The notes beneath the pieces were generated by a model. That model was not told where the DNA came from, did no database searches, and saw only the letters and a list, made by a program, of their open reading frames with translations. This document shows, piece after piece, positions 18,418 to 27,612 of a stretch of 64,000 nucleotides of DNA. Position 1 is the stretch's first letter; every line of letters begins with the position of its first letter. The stretch spans positions 4,340,001 to 4,404,000 of the forward strand of contig CBDBPL010000007.1 in the NCBI GenBank assembly GCA_965208685.1. The letters run 5' to 3'. Position numbers and translations under genes: made by a program. Source of the DNA: JAJEFO01 sp965208685 (GTDB taxonomy: Bacteria; Pseudomonadota; Alphaproteobacteria; Rhodobacterales; Rhodobacteraceae).

Positions 18418-19563
18418 TCAGGCCTTCATGCCTTCCCAGAAGGACTTCACTTTTTCGAAAAATCCCGAGCTGTTGGGATTGTTTTCCGCCGAGAGCTCTT
18501 CAAACTCGAGGAGCAGTTCCTTCTGCTTGGCGGTCAGGTTGACCGGGGTTTCGACCGCAAGCTCGACCATCATGTCGCCACGGCCTCCACCCCTCAGCGA
18601 AGGCATCCCTTTTCCCCGAAGCCGCATCTGGCGCCCCGACTGGCTGCCGGTCGGGATCTTCACGCGGCTGCGTCCGCCATCGATCGTGGGAACCTCGATG
18701 TCGCCCCCGAGCGCTGCCGTCGCCATCGAGACAGGCACCTGACAATACAGGTTCATTCCGTCGCGCTGAAACAACGCATGCTCGGCGACATTGACAAAGA
18801 TGTAGAGATCGCCGGGCGGCCCTCCCCGCAAGCCCGCCTCGCCTTCGCCGGCGAGCCGGATTCGCGTTCCGGTTTCCACGCCGACGGGAATGTTGACGGC
18901 AAGCGAGCGTTCCTTCGCGACCCGCCCTGATCCGCCACAGGACCCGCAGGGATTCCTGATGACGTGGCCGGCGCCAGAGCAAGTGGGACACGTGCGCTCG
19001 ACCGTGAAGAAGCCCTGGCTCGCGCGCACCTTTCCAAGGCCCGAGCATGTAGGGCAAGATTCCGGTTCCGCGCCGCCCTCGGCTCCCGTGCCGTTGCACG
19101 TTTCGCAGGCCAGGGCGGTCGGTACCCGGATGGACTTCTGGATGCCCGCATACGCGTCTTCGAGCGCCACACCCAGGTTGTAGCGCAGATCCGAGCCGCG
19201 CGTTGCGCGCTGGCGCCCTTTTCCGCGGCGAGATCCGGTTATGTCGCCGAACAGATCGTCAAAGACATCCGAGAATGCGCTGGCGAAATCGCCTCCAGCG
19301 TATTCGCGTCCGGGATGCGCCCCGCCGCCCATGCCGCCCTCGAACGCGGCATGACCGAAGCGGTCATAGGCCGCTTTCTTTTCGGCGTCCCTGAGGATTT
19401 CGTATGCTTCGTTGACTTCCTTGAACTGGGCTTCGGCGTTGGGATTGTCCGAGTTGCGATCCGGGTGCAGGTCCTTTGCCTTGCGCCGGTATGCCTTCTT
19501 TAACTCTTCGGACGATGCACCCCTGGCGACCCCAAGAACCTCGTAGAAATCGCGCTTGGACAT
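18418..19563 (-). CDS. dnaJ: Chaperone DnaJ
   Basis: A 381-residue type I Hsp40 that delivers substrates to DnaK and stimulates its ATPase. The J domain (1-70) contains the HPD tripeptide in DLHPDRNSDN. A Gly-rich linker follows, then the zinc domain at about 145-215 with four CxxCxGxG-type repeats (CETCNGTG, CPTCSGLG, CPTCSGAG, CGSCGGSG), then the C-terminal beta domains. It lies downstream of dnaK in the same orientation, 73 bp away, with a strong hairpin between. Co-transcription from the heat-shock promoter upstream of dnaK is likely. Confidence 0.97.
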   Translation of the reverse strand: MSKRDFYEVLGVARGASSEELKKAYRRKAKDLHPDRNSDNPNAEAQFKEVNEAYEILRDAEKKAAYDRFGHAAFEGGMGGGAHPGREYAGGDFASAFSDVFDDLFGDITGSRRGKGRQRATRGSDLRYNLGVALEDAYAGIQKSIRVPTALACETCNGTGAEGGAEPESCPTCSGLGKVRASQGFFTVERTCPTCSGAGHVIRNPCGSCGGSGRVAKERSLAVNIPVGVETGTRIRLAGEGEAGLRGGPPGDLYIFVNVAEHALFQRDGMNLYCQVPVSMATAALGGDIEVPTIDGGRSRVKIPTGSQSGRQMRLRGKGMPSLRGGGRGDMMVELAVETPVNLTAKQKELLLEFEELSAENNPNSSGFFEKVKSFWEGMKA

Positions 19564-19587
19564 GTCTCATTCCCCTTGAAGCGCTGT

Positions 19588-19616
19588 GACCGGCCCGAGA
19601 AGGCCTCGGGCCGGTC
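19588..19616 (-). terminator. 12-bp perfect hairpin between dnaK and dnaJ
   Basis: GACCGGCCCGAG (19588-19599) pairs perfectly with CTCGGGCCGGTC (19605-19616), loop of five bases. No T-run follows on the minus strand, so it is more likely a partial terminator or a processing/stability element giving more dnaK than dnaJ mRNA. Confidence 0.6.
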
Positions 19617-19636
19617 GAAAGTCGCGCCAAGCGGCG

Positions 19637-21559
19637 TCAAGCGCGCTTGTCGTCTTCGAGGTCTTCGAAGTCGGCATCGACAATGTCGTCATCCACACCG
19701 CGCGGCTCGTCCTCGGATTCCGGGTCGGTGTCTCCGGCGGTCTCGGCTTGCGCCTTGTAGATTGCCTCGCCCAGTCTCATCGACGCCTCTTCCAGGTTGC
19801 GAATGCCGGATTGCAGCTTTTCTGCCGTGACATCGTCCTCTTCGAGGTCGTCCTTGAGCGCAGAGATGGCCAACTCGATCGCCTCGACGGTGGTCGGATC
19901 GACCTTGTCGCTATGCTCCTTTATCTGCTTCTCGTAGTAGTCGATCTTGCTTTCGGCGCTGTTCTTCGCCTCGACCAGCTCCCGGCGTTCCCTGTCGGCC
20001 TCGGCGTTCTCCTCGGCATCCTTGACCATCCGTTCGATTTCTTCGTCCGAAAGGCCGCCCGACGCCTGGATCGTGATCTTCTGTTCCTTGCCGGTGCCCT
20101 TGTCCTTGGCCGACACGCTGACAATGCCGTTGGCATCGATGTCGAAGGTCACTTCGATCTGGGGCATTCCCCGTGGCGCGGGAGGGATCTCTTCAAGGTT
20201 GAACTGACCGAGAATCTTGTTGTCCGCCGCCATTTCGCGCTCGCCCTGGAAGACGCGGATGGTAACCGCATTCTGGTTGTCCTCTGCGGTCGAGAAGATC
20301 TGTGACTTCTTGGTGGGAATCGTCGTGTTGCGATCGATGAGCCGGGTGAAGACGCCACCAAGCGTTTCGATGCCCAGGGAAAGCGGCGTCACGTCGAGAA
20401 GGACGACGTCCTTGACGTCACCTTGGAGAACGCCGGCCTGAATGGCAGCGCCCATGGCGACGACCTCGTCGGGGTTCACGCCCTTGTGCGGCTCCTTTCC
20501 GAAGAACTTGGTGACTTCCTCGATGACCTTCGGCATCCGCGTCATGCCGCCGACAAGAACGACTTCATCGATGCTGTCTTTCGGGATGCCGGCATCTTTC
20601 AGGGCAGCCTGGCACGGCTTGATCGACTTCTTGATCAGGTCGCCTACAAGGCTCTCCAGCTTTGCGCGGGTCAGCTTGATGACCATGTGGAGCGGCGTTC
20701 CCGAGCCAGGATCCATGGAAATGAACGGCTGGTTGATCTCGGTCTGGGACGAGCTCGAAAGCTCTATCTTTGCCTTTTCTGCCGCCTCTTTCAGGCGCTG
20801 GAGCGCCATCTTGTCGGCAGTCAGGTCAACACCGTGCTCTTTCTTGAACTCCTCGGCCAGGTGGTTGACGACCCGCATGTCGAAGTCCTCGCCGCCGAGA
20901 AACGTGTCGCCATTCGTGGACTTCACCTCGAAGAGGCCGTCATCGATCTCGAGAATCGTGATGTCGAACGTGCCGCCGCCGAGGTCATAGACGGCAATGG
21001 TCTTCGTCTCCTTCTTGTCGAGACCGTAAGCCAGGGCCGCGGCGGTCGGCTCGTTGATGATCCGCAGCACCTCGAGCCCGGCGATCTTGCCGGCGTCCTT
21101 CGTTGCCTGGCGCTGCGCGTCGTTGAAGTAGGCCGGCACGGTGATGACGGCCTGCGTGACGTCCTCCCCAAGGTAGCCCTCGGCGGTTTCCTTCATCTTC
21201 TGGAGGATGAAAGCCGAGATCTGGGACGGCGAGTAGTTTTCGCCTCCCGCCTTGACCCAGGCATCACCGTTGCCGCCATCCACGATGGCATATGGCACGA
21301 TCTTCTTGTCCTTCGTCACCTCGGCATCGTCGACACGACGTCCGATCAGGCGCTTGACCGCGAAAACGGTGTTCTCCGGATTCGTGACTGCCTGGCGCTT
21401 TGCCGGCTGCCCTACAAGCCGTTCCTTGTCGGTGAACGCGACGATTGAAGGCGTGGTTCGCGCGCCTTCAGCGTTTTCAATCACCCGGGGCTGGGACCCA
21501 TCCATGATGGCGACGCAACTGTTCGTGGTGCCCAGGTCAATACCGATAACTTTGCCCAT
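19637..21559 (-). CDS. dnaK: Chaperone DnaK (Hsp70)
   Basis: A 640-residue Hsp70. The ATPase domain begins MGKVIGIDLGTTNSCVAIMD and includes AVITVPAYFNDAQRQATKDA, IINEPTAAALAYGLD and VLVGGMTRMPKV. The substrate-binding domain and the acidic helical lid (ending DIVDADFEDLEDDKRA) follow. ATG 21559 was preferred to the open frame back to 21628 because it is the universal family start. Upstream lies a sigma-32-like promoter (21669-21698); downstream are a hairpin and dnaJ. Confidence 0.98.
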   Translation of the reverse strand: MGKVIGIDLGTTNSCVAIMDGSQPRVIENAEGARTTPSIVAFTDKERLVGQPAKRQAVTNPENTVFAVKRLIGRRVDDAEVTKDKKIVPYAIVDGGNGDAWVKAGGENYSPSQISAFILQKMKETAEGYLGEDVTQAVITVPAYFNDAQRQATKDAGKIAGLEVLRIINEPTAAALAYGLDKKETKTIAVYDLGGGTFDITILEIDDGLFEVKSTNGDTFLGGEDFDMRVVNHLAEEFKKEHGVDLTADKMALQRLKEAAEKAKIELSSSSQTEINQPFISMDPGSGTPLHMVIKLTRAKLESLVGDLIKKSIKPCQAALKDAGIPKDSIDEVVLVGGMTRMPKVIEEVTKFFGKEPHKGVNPDEVVAMGAAIQAGVLQGDVKDVVLLDVTPLSLGIETLGGVFTRLIDRNTTIPTKKSQIFSTAEDNQNAVTIRVFQGEREMAADNKILGQFNLEEIPPAPRGMPQIEVTFDIDANGIVSVSAKDKGTGKEQKITIQASGGLSDEEIERMVKDAEENAEADRERRELVEAKNSAESKIDYYEKQIKEHSDKVDPTTVEAIELAISALKDDLEEDDVTAEKLQSGIRNLEEASMRLGEAIYKAQAETAGDTDPESEDEPRGVDDDIVDADFEDLEDDKRA

Positions 21560-21941
21560 TCCTGTGTCCTCTTTCTTTCGGCGATGTCCGGAAAACCGGC
21601 CCGGTTCGGCACCGGTTTCCCATCCCATAAATCGTGACGCATCAAGGGGCGATCACGGGTTCGTGGGGTATATAGGTAGCGGCCTTTGCGCCTGCAAGCA
21701 TGTCAGGAATGCGAATTCACGATGGGTCTGAACCGTAACCGAACCCAACCCGCCTTGCCGGATCGCCGGCGCGCGCGCGGACTGCCGGCACCAGGTGCGG
21801 CTGCAGGCCGTTCGCCGGGCACGATTCGGGGCGAGAGACGTGGCAGCGACCTGCATCCGTTCGCGGCCTCGATGCCAATGTGACGGCAGTCTTGATCCGG
21901 CACGCGATGGAACCTCGCGGCCATCCGGCTATAGTGCGGGC
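21560..21941. other. dnaK/alkB divergent intergenic region
   Basis: 380 bases holding the heat-shock promoter of dnaK at 21669-21698 and the upstream region of alkB. No gene or repeat is supported in the remaining sequence. Confidence 0.5.
21669..21698 (-). promoter_or_regulatory. Sigma-32-like (RpoH) promoter of dnaK
   Basis: On the minus strand CTTG (complement of 21695-21698) is followed after 18 bases by CCTATATA (complement of 21669-21676). This resembles the alphaproteobacterial heat-shock promoter form CTTG-N17/18-CYTATNT and lies about 110 bp upstream of the dnaK start. Confidence 0.7.
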
Positions 21942-22550
21942 ATGTCGGGCACCCCGTTGGATGTGAATGGCGTCAAGATCTGGAAGGGGTTTCTCGCCCC
22001 GGACCTGCAGCGCAAAATGGTGGGCGATTTGCGTGACGTGGCTGCAGGGGCGCCCTTTCGCAGGTATGAAACGCCCGGCGGCAAGAAGATGTCGGTAAGA
22101 ATGAGTGCCGCCGGAAAGGTCGGCTGGGTCACGGACCGCGCCGGCTACAGATATGATTCTCTCCAGCCGGACGGCAAGGCCTGGCCCGAGATTCCGATCG
22201 CCATGCTTGATGTCTGGTCGACGATATCGGGCGTTGATCGCGAACCGGACTCGTGTCTCGTCAATTTCTACGGCGAAGGGGCGAAGATGGGACTGCACCA
22301 GGATCGGGACGAGGTCGAACTGGACTGGCCGGTCGTCTCGATTTCTCTCGGAGATGACGCCCTGTTCCGGATCGGGCAGGTGACCCGTGGTGGCCCGACG
22401 CAATCCATCTGGCTGAATTCCGGCGACGTGGCCGTGCTCTCGGGCGCGGCGCGGCTGGCATATCACGGCATCGACCGGATCCGGTTCGGTTCCTCGTCCC
22501 TTCTGCCCGACGGTGGCCGGATCAACGTCACGATGCGGGTGGCGGGATAG
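21942..22550 (+). CDS. alkB: AlkB-type DNA alkylation-repair dioxygenase
   Basis: A 202-residue Fe(II)/2-oxoglutarate dioxygenase that reverses 1-methyladenine and 3-methylcytosine damage. The metal ligands are in MGLHQDRDE (HxD) and the distal His in LAYHGIDRI; the 2-oxoglutarate Arg lies in the C-terminal RINVTMRVAG. The nucleotide-recognition region with NFYGEGAKMG and the substrate-lid stretch GYRYD are present. ATG 21942 gives the expected short N-terminus; the frame open back to 21795 has no family similarity. It stands alone between dnaK and cysQ. Confidence 0.93.
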   Translation: MSGTPLDVNGVKIWKGFLAPDLQRKMVGDLRDVAAGAPFRRYETPGGKKMSVRMSAAGKVGWVTDRAGYRYDSLQPDGKAWPEIPIAMLDVWSTISGVDREPDSCLVNFYGEGAKMGLHQDRDEVELDWPVVSISLGDDALFRIGQVTRGGPTQSIWLNSGDVAVLSGAARLAYHGIDRIRFGSSSLLPDGGRINVTMRVAG

Positions 22551-22661
22551 GTCCGTAGTGTTCCTGGATCGGCGCTGACGGCGCGACCGGGTTGCCCGTG
22601 CTCGCCGAGAGGACAATAAGTGCGCAGGTGCCGCAAGGAGGCGCATCGACGGGGGCATGCG

Positions 22662-23480
22662 ATGGAAGAATCCGCGGTGAATGTTGATCGAGGCGTTCTG
22701 GTGTCGACCATGCGCCGCTTGGCGATTCTGGGTGGCGAGGCCATCATGGAGATCTACCGTCGCGACGATCTCGTGATCAGGAAAAAGCAGGATTCGTCGC
22801 CGGTGACCGAGGCGGACGAGGCTGCCGACAGGCTGATAGCGGCAGGGCTGACGGCCGGATTCCCGGGCTTGCCCCTGGTAACCGAGGAACAGTCCGCGAC
22901 CCATGATCTGTCGGCCAGGACGTTCCTGATCGTTGATCCGCTGGACGGCACCAAGGAATTCGTCCAGCGCAGGGGCGATTTCACGGTGAACATCGCATTG
23001 GTCGAAGACGGACGCCCGGCGTTGGGCGTTGTATTTGCGCCGGCGAAGAGACGTCTGTTCCTGACACTGCCGGAAGGCGGGGCGATCGAGGAAACGGGAG
23101 ACCTGGACGCGGACAGGCCTGGCGACATGCGACTGATCAGGGTCGTCGAGCCGGACAATGCGGCGCTGCGCGTGGTGGCATCGATGTCGCACAGGGACCA
23201 GGCAACGGACGACTACATTGCGAAATATGAGGTGGCAGATCTGGTGAGCGCCGGCTCGTCGCTCAAGTTTTGCCTGGTGGCGACGGGAGAGGCGGACTTC
23301 TATCCGCGTCTTGGCCCGACGATGGAGTGGGACACGGCCGCCGGCCACGCCGTTTTGGTCGCCGCCGGCGGGCAGGTGGTCTGGAAGGATACGCACGAAC
23401 CCCTCGCCTACGGCAAGCCATCCTTTCGAAACCCGTTTTTCCTGGCACATTCGCCCGGAGTGGCCCTCGCCCCCGAATGA
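22662..23480 (+). CDS. cysQ: 3'(2'),5'-bisphosphate nucleotidase
   Basis: A 272-residue Mg-dependent, lithium-sensitive phosphatase that removes 3'-phosphoadenosine phosphate made during sulfate assimilation. Metal-binding motifs are VTEEQS (about 75-80), VDPLDGTKEF (about 95-104) and WDTAAGHAVLVAAGG (about 222-236). DSSPVTEADEAAD near residue 50 is also diagnostic. ATG 22662 begins MEESAVNVDRG; the in-frame alternative at 22620 adds a basic leader and is less likely. Converges on ptsN. Confidence 0.92.
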   Translation: MEESAVNVDRGVLVSTMRRLAILGGEAIMEIYRRDDLVIRKKQDSSPVTEADEAADRLIAAGLTAGFPGLPLVTEEQSATHDLSARTFLIVDPLDGTKEFVQRRGDFTVNIALVEDGRPALGVVFAPAKRRLFLTLPEGGAIEETGDLDADRPGDMRLIRVVEPDNAALRVVASMSHRDQATDDYIAKYEVADLVSAGSSLKFCLVATGEADFYPRLGPTMEWDTAAGHAVLVAAGGQVVWKDTHEPLAYGKPSFRNPFFLAHSPGVALAPE

Positions 23481-23619
23481 TCTGGCGGACCGAGTCGTCC
23501 CCTGCAAATCGCTGGATCAGCGACGGCGTGCATTCCTGCAACTGGTTCGCGCAGCGACATTCGAACGAACGCATCGAACGCGCCCTGACGGAGCGATCGG
23601 GACCGGAACGTCCTGCGGC

Positions 23620-24084
23620 TCAGGCGGCCTTTTCGCGCGGCTGTTCGGCAAGAAGAGTGTGCAACGTGGCCGAATCCGAATTGGCGCGAAGCTTGGCGCA
23701 AAGGTCGGCGTCGCGCATGGCGCGCGACACGACTGCCAGCGCTTTCAGGTGCTCAACGCCCGCATCCTCGGGCGCCAGAAGCGCGAAGACAAGGTCGACA
23801 GGCTGCTTGTCGACAGCCTCGAATTCGAGGGGGCGCTCGATCTGGACGAAGAGGCCGCAAACGGTGGTCAGGTCGGCCAGGCGCGCATGCGGCAAGGCGA
23901 CCCCATGCCCGACTCCGGTCGGACCCAAGGCCTCGCGTTCCTGAAGCGCTGACGCCACGTCAGCCGAATTGAGGCCGTAGGCGATAGCCGCAAGATCCCC
24001 GATCTCGTGAAACAGCCGCTTCTTGTTGCGGAGCGAGGCGATGTGCCTGACCGCATCCGGGCGGAGAATCTTTGCTACGTTCAT
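23620..24084 (-). CDS. ptsN: Nitrogen-PTS regulatory protein EIIA(Ntr)
   Basis: A 154-residue EIIA domain of the nitrogen phosphotransferase system. The phosphorylation site is the second His in TGVGHGVALPHARL at about 58-71. Other family blocks are ALQEREALGPTG and VDLVFALLAPEDAGVEHLKAL. It regulates rather than transports, relaying PEP and glutamine status to potassium and nitrogen functions. It follows hpf by 37 bp in the leftward rnd-lptC-lptA-lptB-hpf-ptsN run, the usual alphaproteobacterial order (rpoN is not here). Confidence 0.94.
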   Translation of the reverse strand: MNVAKILRPDAVRHIASLRNKKRLFHEIGDLAAIAYGLNSADVASALQEREALGPTGVGHGVALPHARLADLTTVCGLFVQIERPLEFEAVDKQPVDLVFALLAPEDAGVEHLKALAVVSRAMRDADLCAKLRANSDSATLHTLLAEQPREKAA

Positions 24085-24121
24085 TCAATCCGGTCCCTTG
24101 GCAGCGGTTGGCCGCTCCGCC

Positions 24122-24685
24122 CTAGCTGGGGTCGATCCAGCCAATGTTTCCGTCATCCCGGCGATACACGACATTGACGCCAGTTCCCTGCCGTTCATTT
24201 CGAAAGACCAGCACCGGGGCGCCGGCGAGCTCCATCTGCATCACCGCCTCCCCGACAGATAGCGAAGGTATCTTCGTTTCCATCTCTGCGATGATGATCG
24301 GCTGAAGCGAGTCTGGTTCCGATTCCTCGTGTCCGTCGGACGACGCGAGGATATAGGCTGACGCGTCTTGAAGTTCAACAGGTCGTTCGCGGCGATGAGC
24401 CTTCAGGCGTCGCTTGTACCGCCGGAGCTGCTTTTCGGCCTTGTCGCAGCTCCGTTCGAAAGCGGCATATATCTCGTGGTCGTGGCCTCGGGCCTGAACG
24501 GTGAGTCCGGTCGAAAGATGGATCAGGATTTCACAGACAAATTCGTGGCCGCTCTTCGAGAACACGACGTTCGCATCGGTCGGTCTCCCGGCATACTTGC
24601 CCGCGACTTCGTCGAGGGAAGTCCTGACATGCGTTTGAAGCGCTTCGCCGATGTCTATCTTCTTGCCGGTGACTTGATGCTGCAT
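24122..24685 (-). CDS. hpf: Long-form ribosome hibernation promoting factor
   Basis: A 187-residue long HPF. The N-terminal S30AE domain (about 1-100) includes KIDIGEALQTHVRTSL and the basic helix with KAEKQLRRYKRRLKAHRR; a linker follows; the C-terminal dimerisation domain (about 130-187) includes SVGEAVMQMELAGAPVLVFR. Long HPF pairs 70S ribosomes into inactive 100S dimers in stationary phase. ATG 24685 (MQHQVTGKKIDIG) is the family start; the frame open to 24877 reads through intergenic sequence. Confidence 0.95.
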   Translation of the reverse strand: MQHQVTGKKIDIGEALQTHVRTSLDEVAGKYAGRPTDANVVFSKSGHEFVCEILIHLSTGLTVQARGHDHEIYAAFERSCDKAEKQLRRYKRRLKAHRRERPVELQDASAYILASSDGHEESEPDSLQPIIIAEMETKIPSLSVGEAVMQMELAGAPVLVFRNERQGTGVNVVYRRDDGNIGWIDPS

Positions 24686-24877
24686 TGACTTCTCCCGAAA
24701 CGATACGGCCTGCCACCCGTCAGGCGGCGAGAGCCTTGGACGATTCCTTATATGTGAAGCGAACAGGCGACATTGAAGATGCAGGGCGCCAGCGGATGCA
24801 GGGAATCGCGGCGGACTGCACTTTCCATCGATTCCTGTTGGTGTCGACCGCGCCGTCGCTGTCAGCCGCACTTCCAC

Positions 24878-25636
24878 TCATGCCATCCGAAACTCCTGGC
24901 CCAGGAAGATGCGGCGGACCTTCTCGTCAACGACGACTTCGTCCGCGCTGCCACTCATCAACACGGTACCATTGTGGAGGATGTAGGCCCGGTCGACGAT
25001 CTGGAGCGTTTCGCGCACGTTGTGGTCGGTGATCAAGACGCCGATTCCCCGGTCCTTGAGCTCGATCACGAGCTCGCGGATGTCGCCGACGGCGATCGGA
25101 TCGATGCCCGGAAAGGGCTCGTCCAGCAGCAGGTACTTCGGATCGGCCGCAAGGCTGCGCGCGATCTCGCAGCGTCTGCGTTCCCCCCCCGACAAGGCGA
25201 CTGACGGCGTGCGGCGCAAGTGCGCGATCGAGAATTCGTTCAGCAGCTCCTCGAGTCTTTCGCGCCGCTTGGACCTGTCCGTTTCGACGATCTCGAGGAT
25301 CGCGAGGATGTTGTCTTCGACATTGAGTCCCTGGAAGATCGAGCGCTCCTGCGGAAGGTATCCGATGCCGAGTCTTGCGCGACGGTACATTGGGTAGTTG
25401 GTGACGTCGCGCCCGTCGACCTGCACCTGTCCGCCATCTGGCATCACCAGTCCGGCAATCGTGTAGAAGCACGTGGTCTTGCCGGATCCGTTGGGCCCAA
25501 GAAGCGCCACGACCTCGCCCCGCTGCAGGTCGAGGCTGACGTCGCGGATGATCGGCCGCTTGCGGAAGGACTTCCGCAGGTTCCTGACTTCGAGGCCCTG
25601 TTCGGTTTCCGAGGCGACTGTCAGAACCGTCATCAA
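24878..25636 (-). CDS. lptB: LPS export ABC ATPase LptB
   Basis: A 252-residue cytoplasmic ATPase that powers LPS extraction with LptFG. Walker A is GPNGSGKTT near residue 48; the signature region is SVALSGGERRRCEIARSLA near 149; Walker B is YLLLDEPFPGIDP near 175, followed by the H-loop in ITDHNVRETL. LptB characteristically lacks a long C-terminal domain, as here. Its ATG overlaps the lptA stop by four bases. The gene belongs to the lptC-lptA-lptB group. Confidence 0.96.
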   Translation of the reverse strand: MMTVLTVASETEQGLEVRNLRKSFRKRPIIRDVSLDLQRGEVVALLGPNGSGKTTCFYTIAGLVMPDGGQVQVDGRDVTNYPMYRRARLGIGYLPQERSIFQGLNVEDNILAILEIVETDRSKRRERLEELLNEFSIAHLRRTPSVALSGGERRRCEIARSLAADPKYLLLDEPFPGIDPIAVGDIRELVIELKDRGIGVLITDHNVRETLQIVDRAYILHNGTVLMSGSADEVVVDEKVRRIFLGQEFRMA

Positions 25637-26130
25637 TTTCCGCCTTGCCGGTTGAGAATGGTGCGGACGTTTCCCTCCATCCGACCCGACCCGCTCTCGA
25701 GGTTGATCGTCAACTTGTCTCCGGAAATCGAGTTTCGTCCCTGCGTCAAGAGGACGTCGCCGGTGAACTGCACCTCGGCGCTCGCGACGGTATAGGCGGC
25801 CTCGCTGGCCTCGACCGCCTCCCCACCCGTGACGAACGTCACGCCTCCCGAAGCAAGCAGCCGCGCGATGCCGCTGGCCCCGCCGCCCTCTTCGCTGTAC
25901 TCGATCAGCACGCGGCCAGCCGAAAGCCGAAGGGTATCCTGCACGACCAGGACGTTGCCATCGAATACGGCGGATCCGCTTTCCTGGTCCAGCGACAGCA
26001 TGTCGGCCGTGACCTCGACGGGCTGAGTCCTGTCGAACGCGGCAGAACCAAGCCTGATGCCTGCAATCTGCGATGAGGCGGCATGAGCCAAGATGGCCAG
26101 TATCGAGATGAGCGCGATGCGTAGGGTCAC
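25633..26130 (-). CDS. lptA: LPS transport periplasmic protein LptA
   Basis: A 165-residue OstA-type beta-jellyroll protein forming the periplasmic bridge for LPS. Signal peptide at 1-20 (MTLRIALISILAILAHAASS). The fold is marked by paired beta repeats, for example LDQESGSAVFDGNVLVVQDT and AEVQFTGDVLLTQGRNSISG. The start is GTG at 26130, the only suitable codon. It overlaps lptB and lies 18 bp after lptC. Confidence 0.9.
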   Translation of the reverse strand: MTLRIALISILAILAHAASSQIAGIRLGSAAFDRTQPVEVTADMLSLDQESGSAVFDGNVLVVQDTLRLSAGRVLIEYSEEGGGASGIARLLASGGVTFVTGGEAVEASEAAYTVASAEVQFTGDVLLTQGRNSISGDKLTINLESGSGRMEGNVRTILNRQGGN

Positions 26131-26148
26131 GGAACGCCGTCCTTGGAT

Positions 26149-26742
26149 TCAGGGTTGGTATACCAGCCTAACCCCGTCTTGGAAAACAAGTTGATGTCCA
26201 TCGGCGGATTCAAGCCGGACAAGCACCATGGACCCGGCGGAAATCTCTCCGGCCGGTCCCGTGGCCACGATCTTGCCTTCGGACGCTGCACTGGCGTCGC
26301 GCAGTGACGTCACAAGCCGGTCGGTCGTGACGACGTATCCGTTGGTGCTCTCAAGCCGCACGCCCCCGTCGAGGGTGACTTCCTGAGTCATGGAGTCGAC
26401 GGTGCCGGACGGACTCGCGATGTCGATGCGGCTGCCGTCCGGCATGTTCAGCACTGCGGTCAGCGTCTCTCCCGTGAGCATGATCCGGGACGAGTCCGCT
26501 CGAATCTTGTGCGCGGCAAGCGAAATGGCCACTCCGTCCGCCGTCACGCCGCCAATCGACGGGTTCGAGATGCCCTGTTCTTCGAGGATGCGTGCAACGT
26601 CGACTTCGGCATACGGAATGGCAGCGTCGGGATCGAGGGTTTCAGCCACGAAGAAGAGCGTCGACAGTATTGCCAGCGCCACAAGCGGCAGGGCGACCTT
26701 CAACCTGAACACCAGGCGCGAATATTTGTCGGATGCGGCCAT
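26149..26742 (-). CDS. lptC: LPS export protein LptC
   Basis: A 197-residue bitopic membrane protein that hands LPS from LptBFG to LptA. A single N-terminal transmembrane helix is present (VALPLVALAILSTLFFVAET), followed by a periplasmic LptC-type beta domain with LTGETLTAVLNMPDGSRIDI and VTLDGGVRLESTNGYVV. ATG 26742 (MAASDKYSRL) is preferred; an in-frame TTG at 26760 would add six residues. It sits directly after rnd and before lptA. Confidence 0.88.
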   Translation of the reverse strand: MAASDKYSRLVFRLKVALPLVALAILSTLFFVAETLDPDAAIPYAEVDVARILEEQGISNPSIGGVTADGVAISLAAHKIRADSSRIMLTGETLTAVLNMPDGSRIDIASPSGTVDSMTQEVTLDGGVRLESTNGYVVTTDRLVTSLRDASAASEGKIVATGPAGEISAGSMVLVRLESADGHQLVFQDGVRLVYQP

Positions 26743-26765
26743 GTCCGTCACTTGGGACAATTGGG

Positions 26766-27389
26766 CTAGTGGGCGAAGATGTCAACTTCCGGCCAGCCGG
26801 CAAGGTCAAGGCGGGCACGGGTCGGCAGGAAGTCAAATGCCGCTTGCGCCAGGTCCGTTCTGCCCTCCCGCACGAGGCGCTTGTCCAGCTCTTCCATGAG
26901 GCGATGCAGGTAAATCACGTCTGCAGCAGCGTACTCAAGCTGCGCTTCCGTCAACGTGCTGGCACCCCAGTCGCTCATCTGCTGGAACTTCGAGATGTCG
27001 ACGCCCAGAAGCTCGCTGACCAGATGCCTCAAGCCGTGCCGCACCGTGTAGGTGCGGACGAGCTTTGAGGCGATCTTGGTGCAGTAGACAGGCGCGGCAA
27101 GGGCGCCGAAGCGGTGGAAGAGTGCCGCGATGTCGAAGCGCCCGAAATGGAAGAGCTTGAGCACGTCCGGGTCGGCCAGGAGGCGTTCAAGGTTCGGCGC
27201 CGATTCCTGGCCCATTTCGACCTGGACAAGATGCGTGTCGCCGTCGCCGGAAGACATCTGCACGAGGCAGAGCCGGTCGCGGCGGGGATTGAGGCCCATG
27301 GTCTCGCAATCGATGGCCACGCACTGGCCGAGGTCAAGACCGTCGGGCAGGTCGCGCTGGTAAAGATGATTGGCCACTGGTGCCTCCAT
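26766..27389 (-). CDS. rnd: Ribonuclease D (short, without HRDC domain)
   Basis: A 207-residue DEDD-type 3'-5' exoribonuclease for tRNA processing. Exonuclease motif I is VAIDCETMGLNPRRDRL near residue 21, motif II is LFHFGRFDIAAL near 80, and motif III is QLEYAAADVIYLHRL near 155. The protein stops after the catalytic domain, the form common in alphaproteobacteria. ATG 27389 is the family start; the frame open to 27602 runs into a relic of a ROK gene. Just five bases separate its stop from the TTG preceding lptC. Confidence 0.93.
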   Translation of the reverse strand: MEAPVANHLYQRDLPDGLDLGQCVAIDCETMGLNPRRDRLCLVQMSSGDGDTHLVQVEMGQESAPNLERLLADPDVLKLFHFGRFDIAALFHRFGALAAPVYCTKIASKLVRTYTVRHGLRHLVSELLGVDISKFQQMSDWGASTLTEAQLEYAAADVIYLHRLMEELDKRLVREGRTDLAQAAFDFLPTRARLDLAGWPEVDIFAH

Positions 27390-27612
27390 TTGCAGGGCTG
27401 TGCCTTGATGCACCCGAAGCGCCCGCGCTTCAACCCGAGGAAGCCAATGGGTCGCGTCGACGGGATTTCCTCGCGGCCGCGGCAGGTTGCCGCTCCGAGC
27501 GCCCGCGCATCCACCCTGACACTTCCGGGCATGACGGCTGGGTGCGGCAATCCTGTGAAGTTCACGCGTCCAAGTTCGGCTTGAACGCTGGCAATCAGGC
27601 ACTTCCCGACCC
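27352..27612. repeat. Direct repeat copy A (rnd 5' end plus ROK 3' relic)
   Basis: About 260 bases that align with 28914-29175 at an offset of 1562-1563 and with one single-base indel. The best part (27481-27597) shows 14 differences in about 118 bases by eye; the other half is more diverged. Copy A includes the working start of rnd and, upstream of it, a relic of the 3' end of a ROK gene. Confidence 0.7.

Noticed and set aside
21717..23507. 596-codon minus-strand frame opposite alkB and cysQ
   Set aside because: Covers two clear plus-strand genes and is composed of typical shadow residues.
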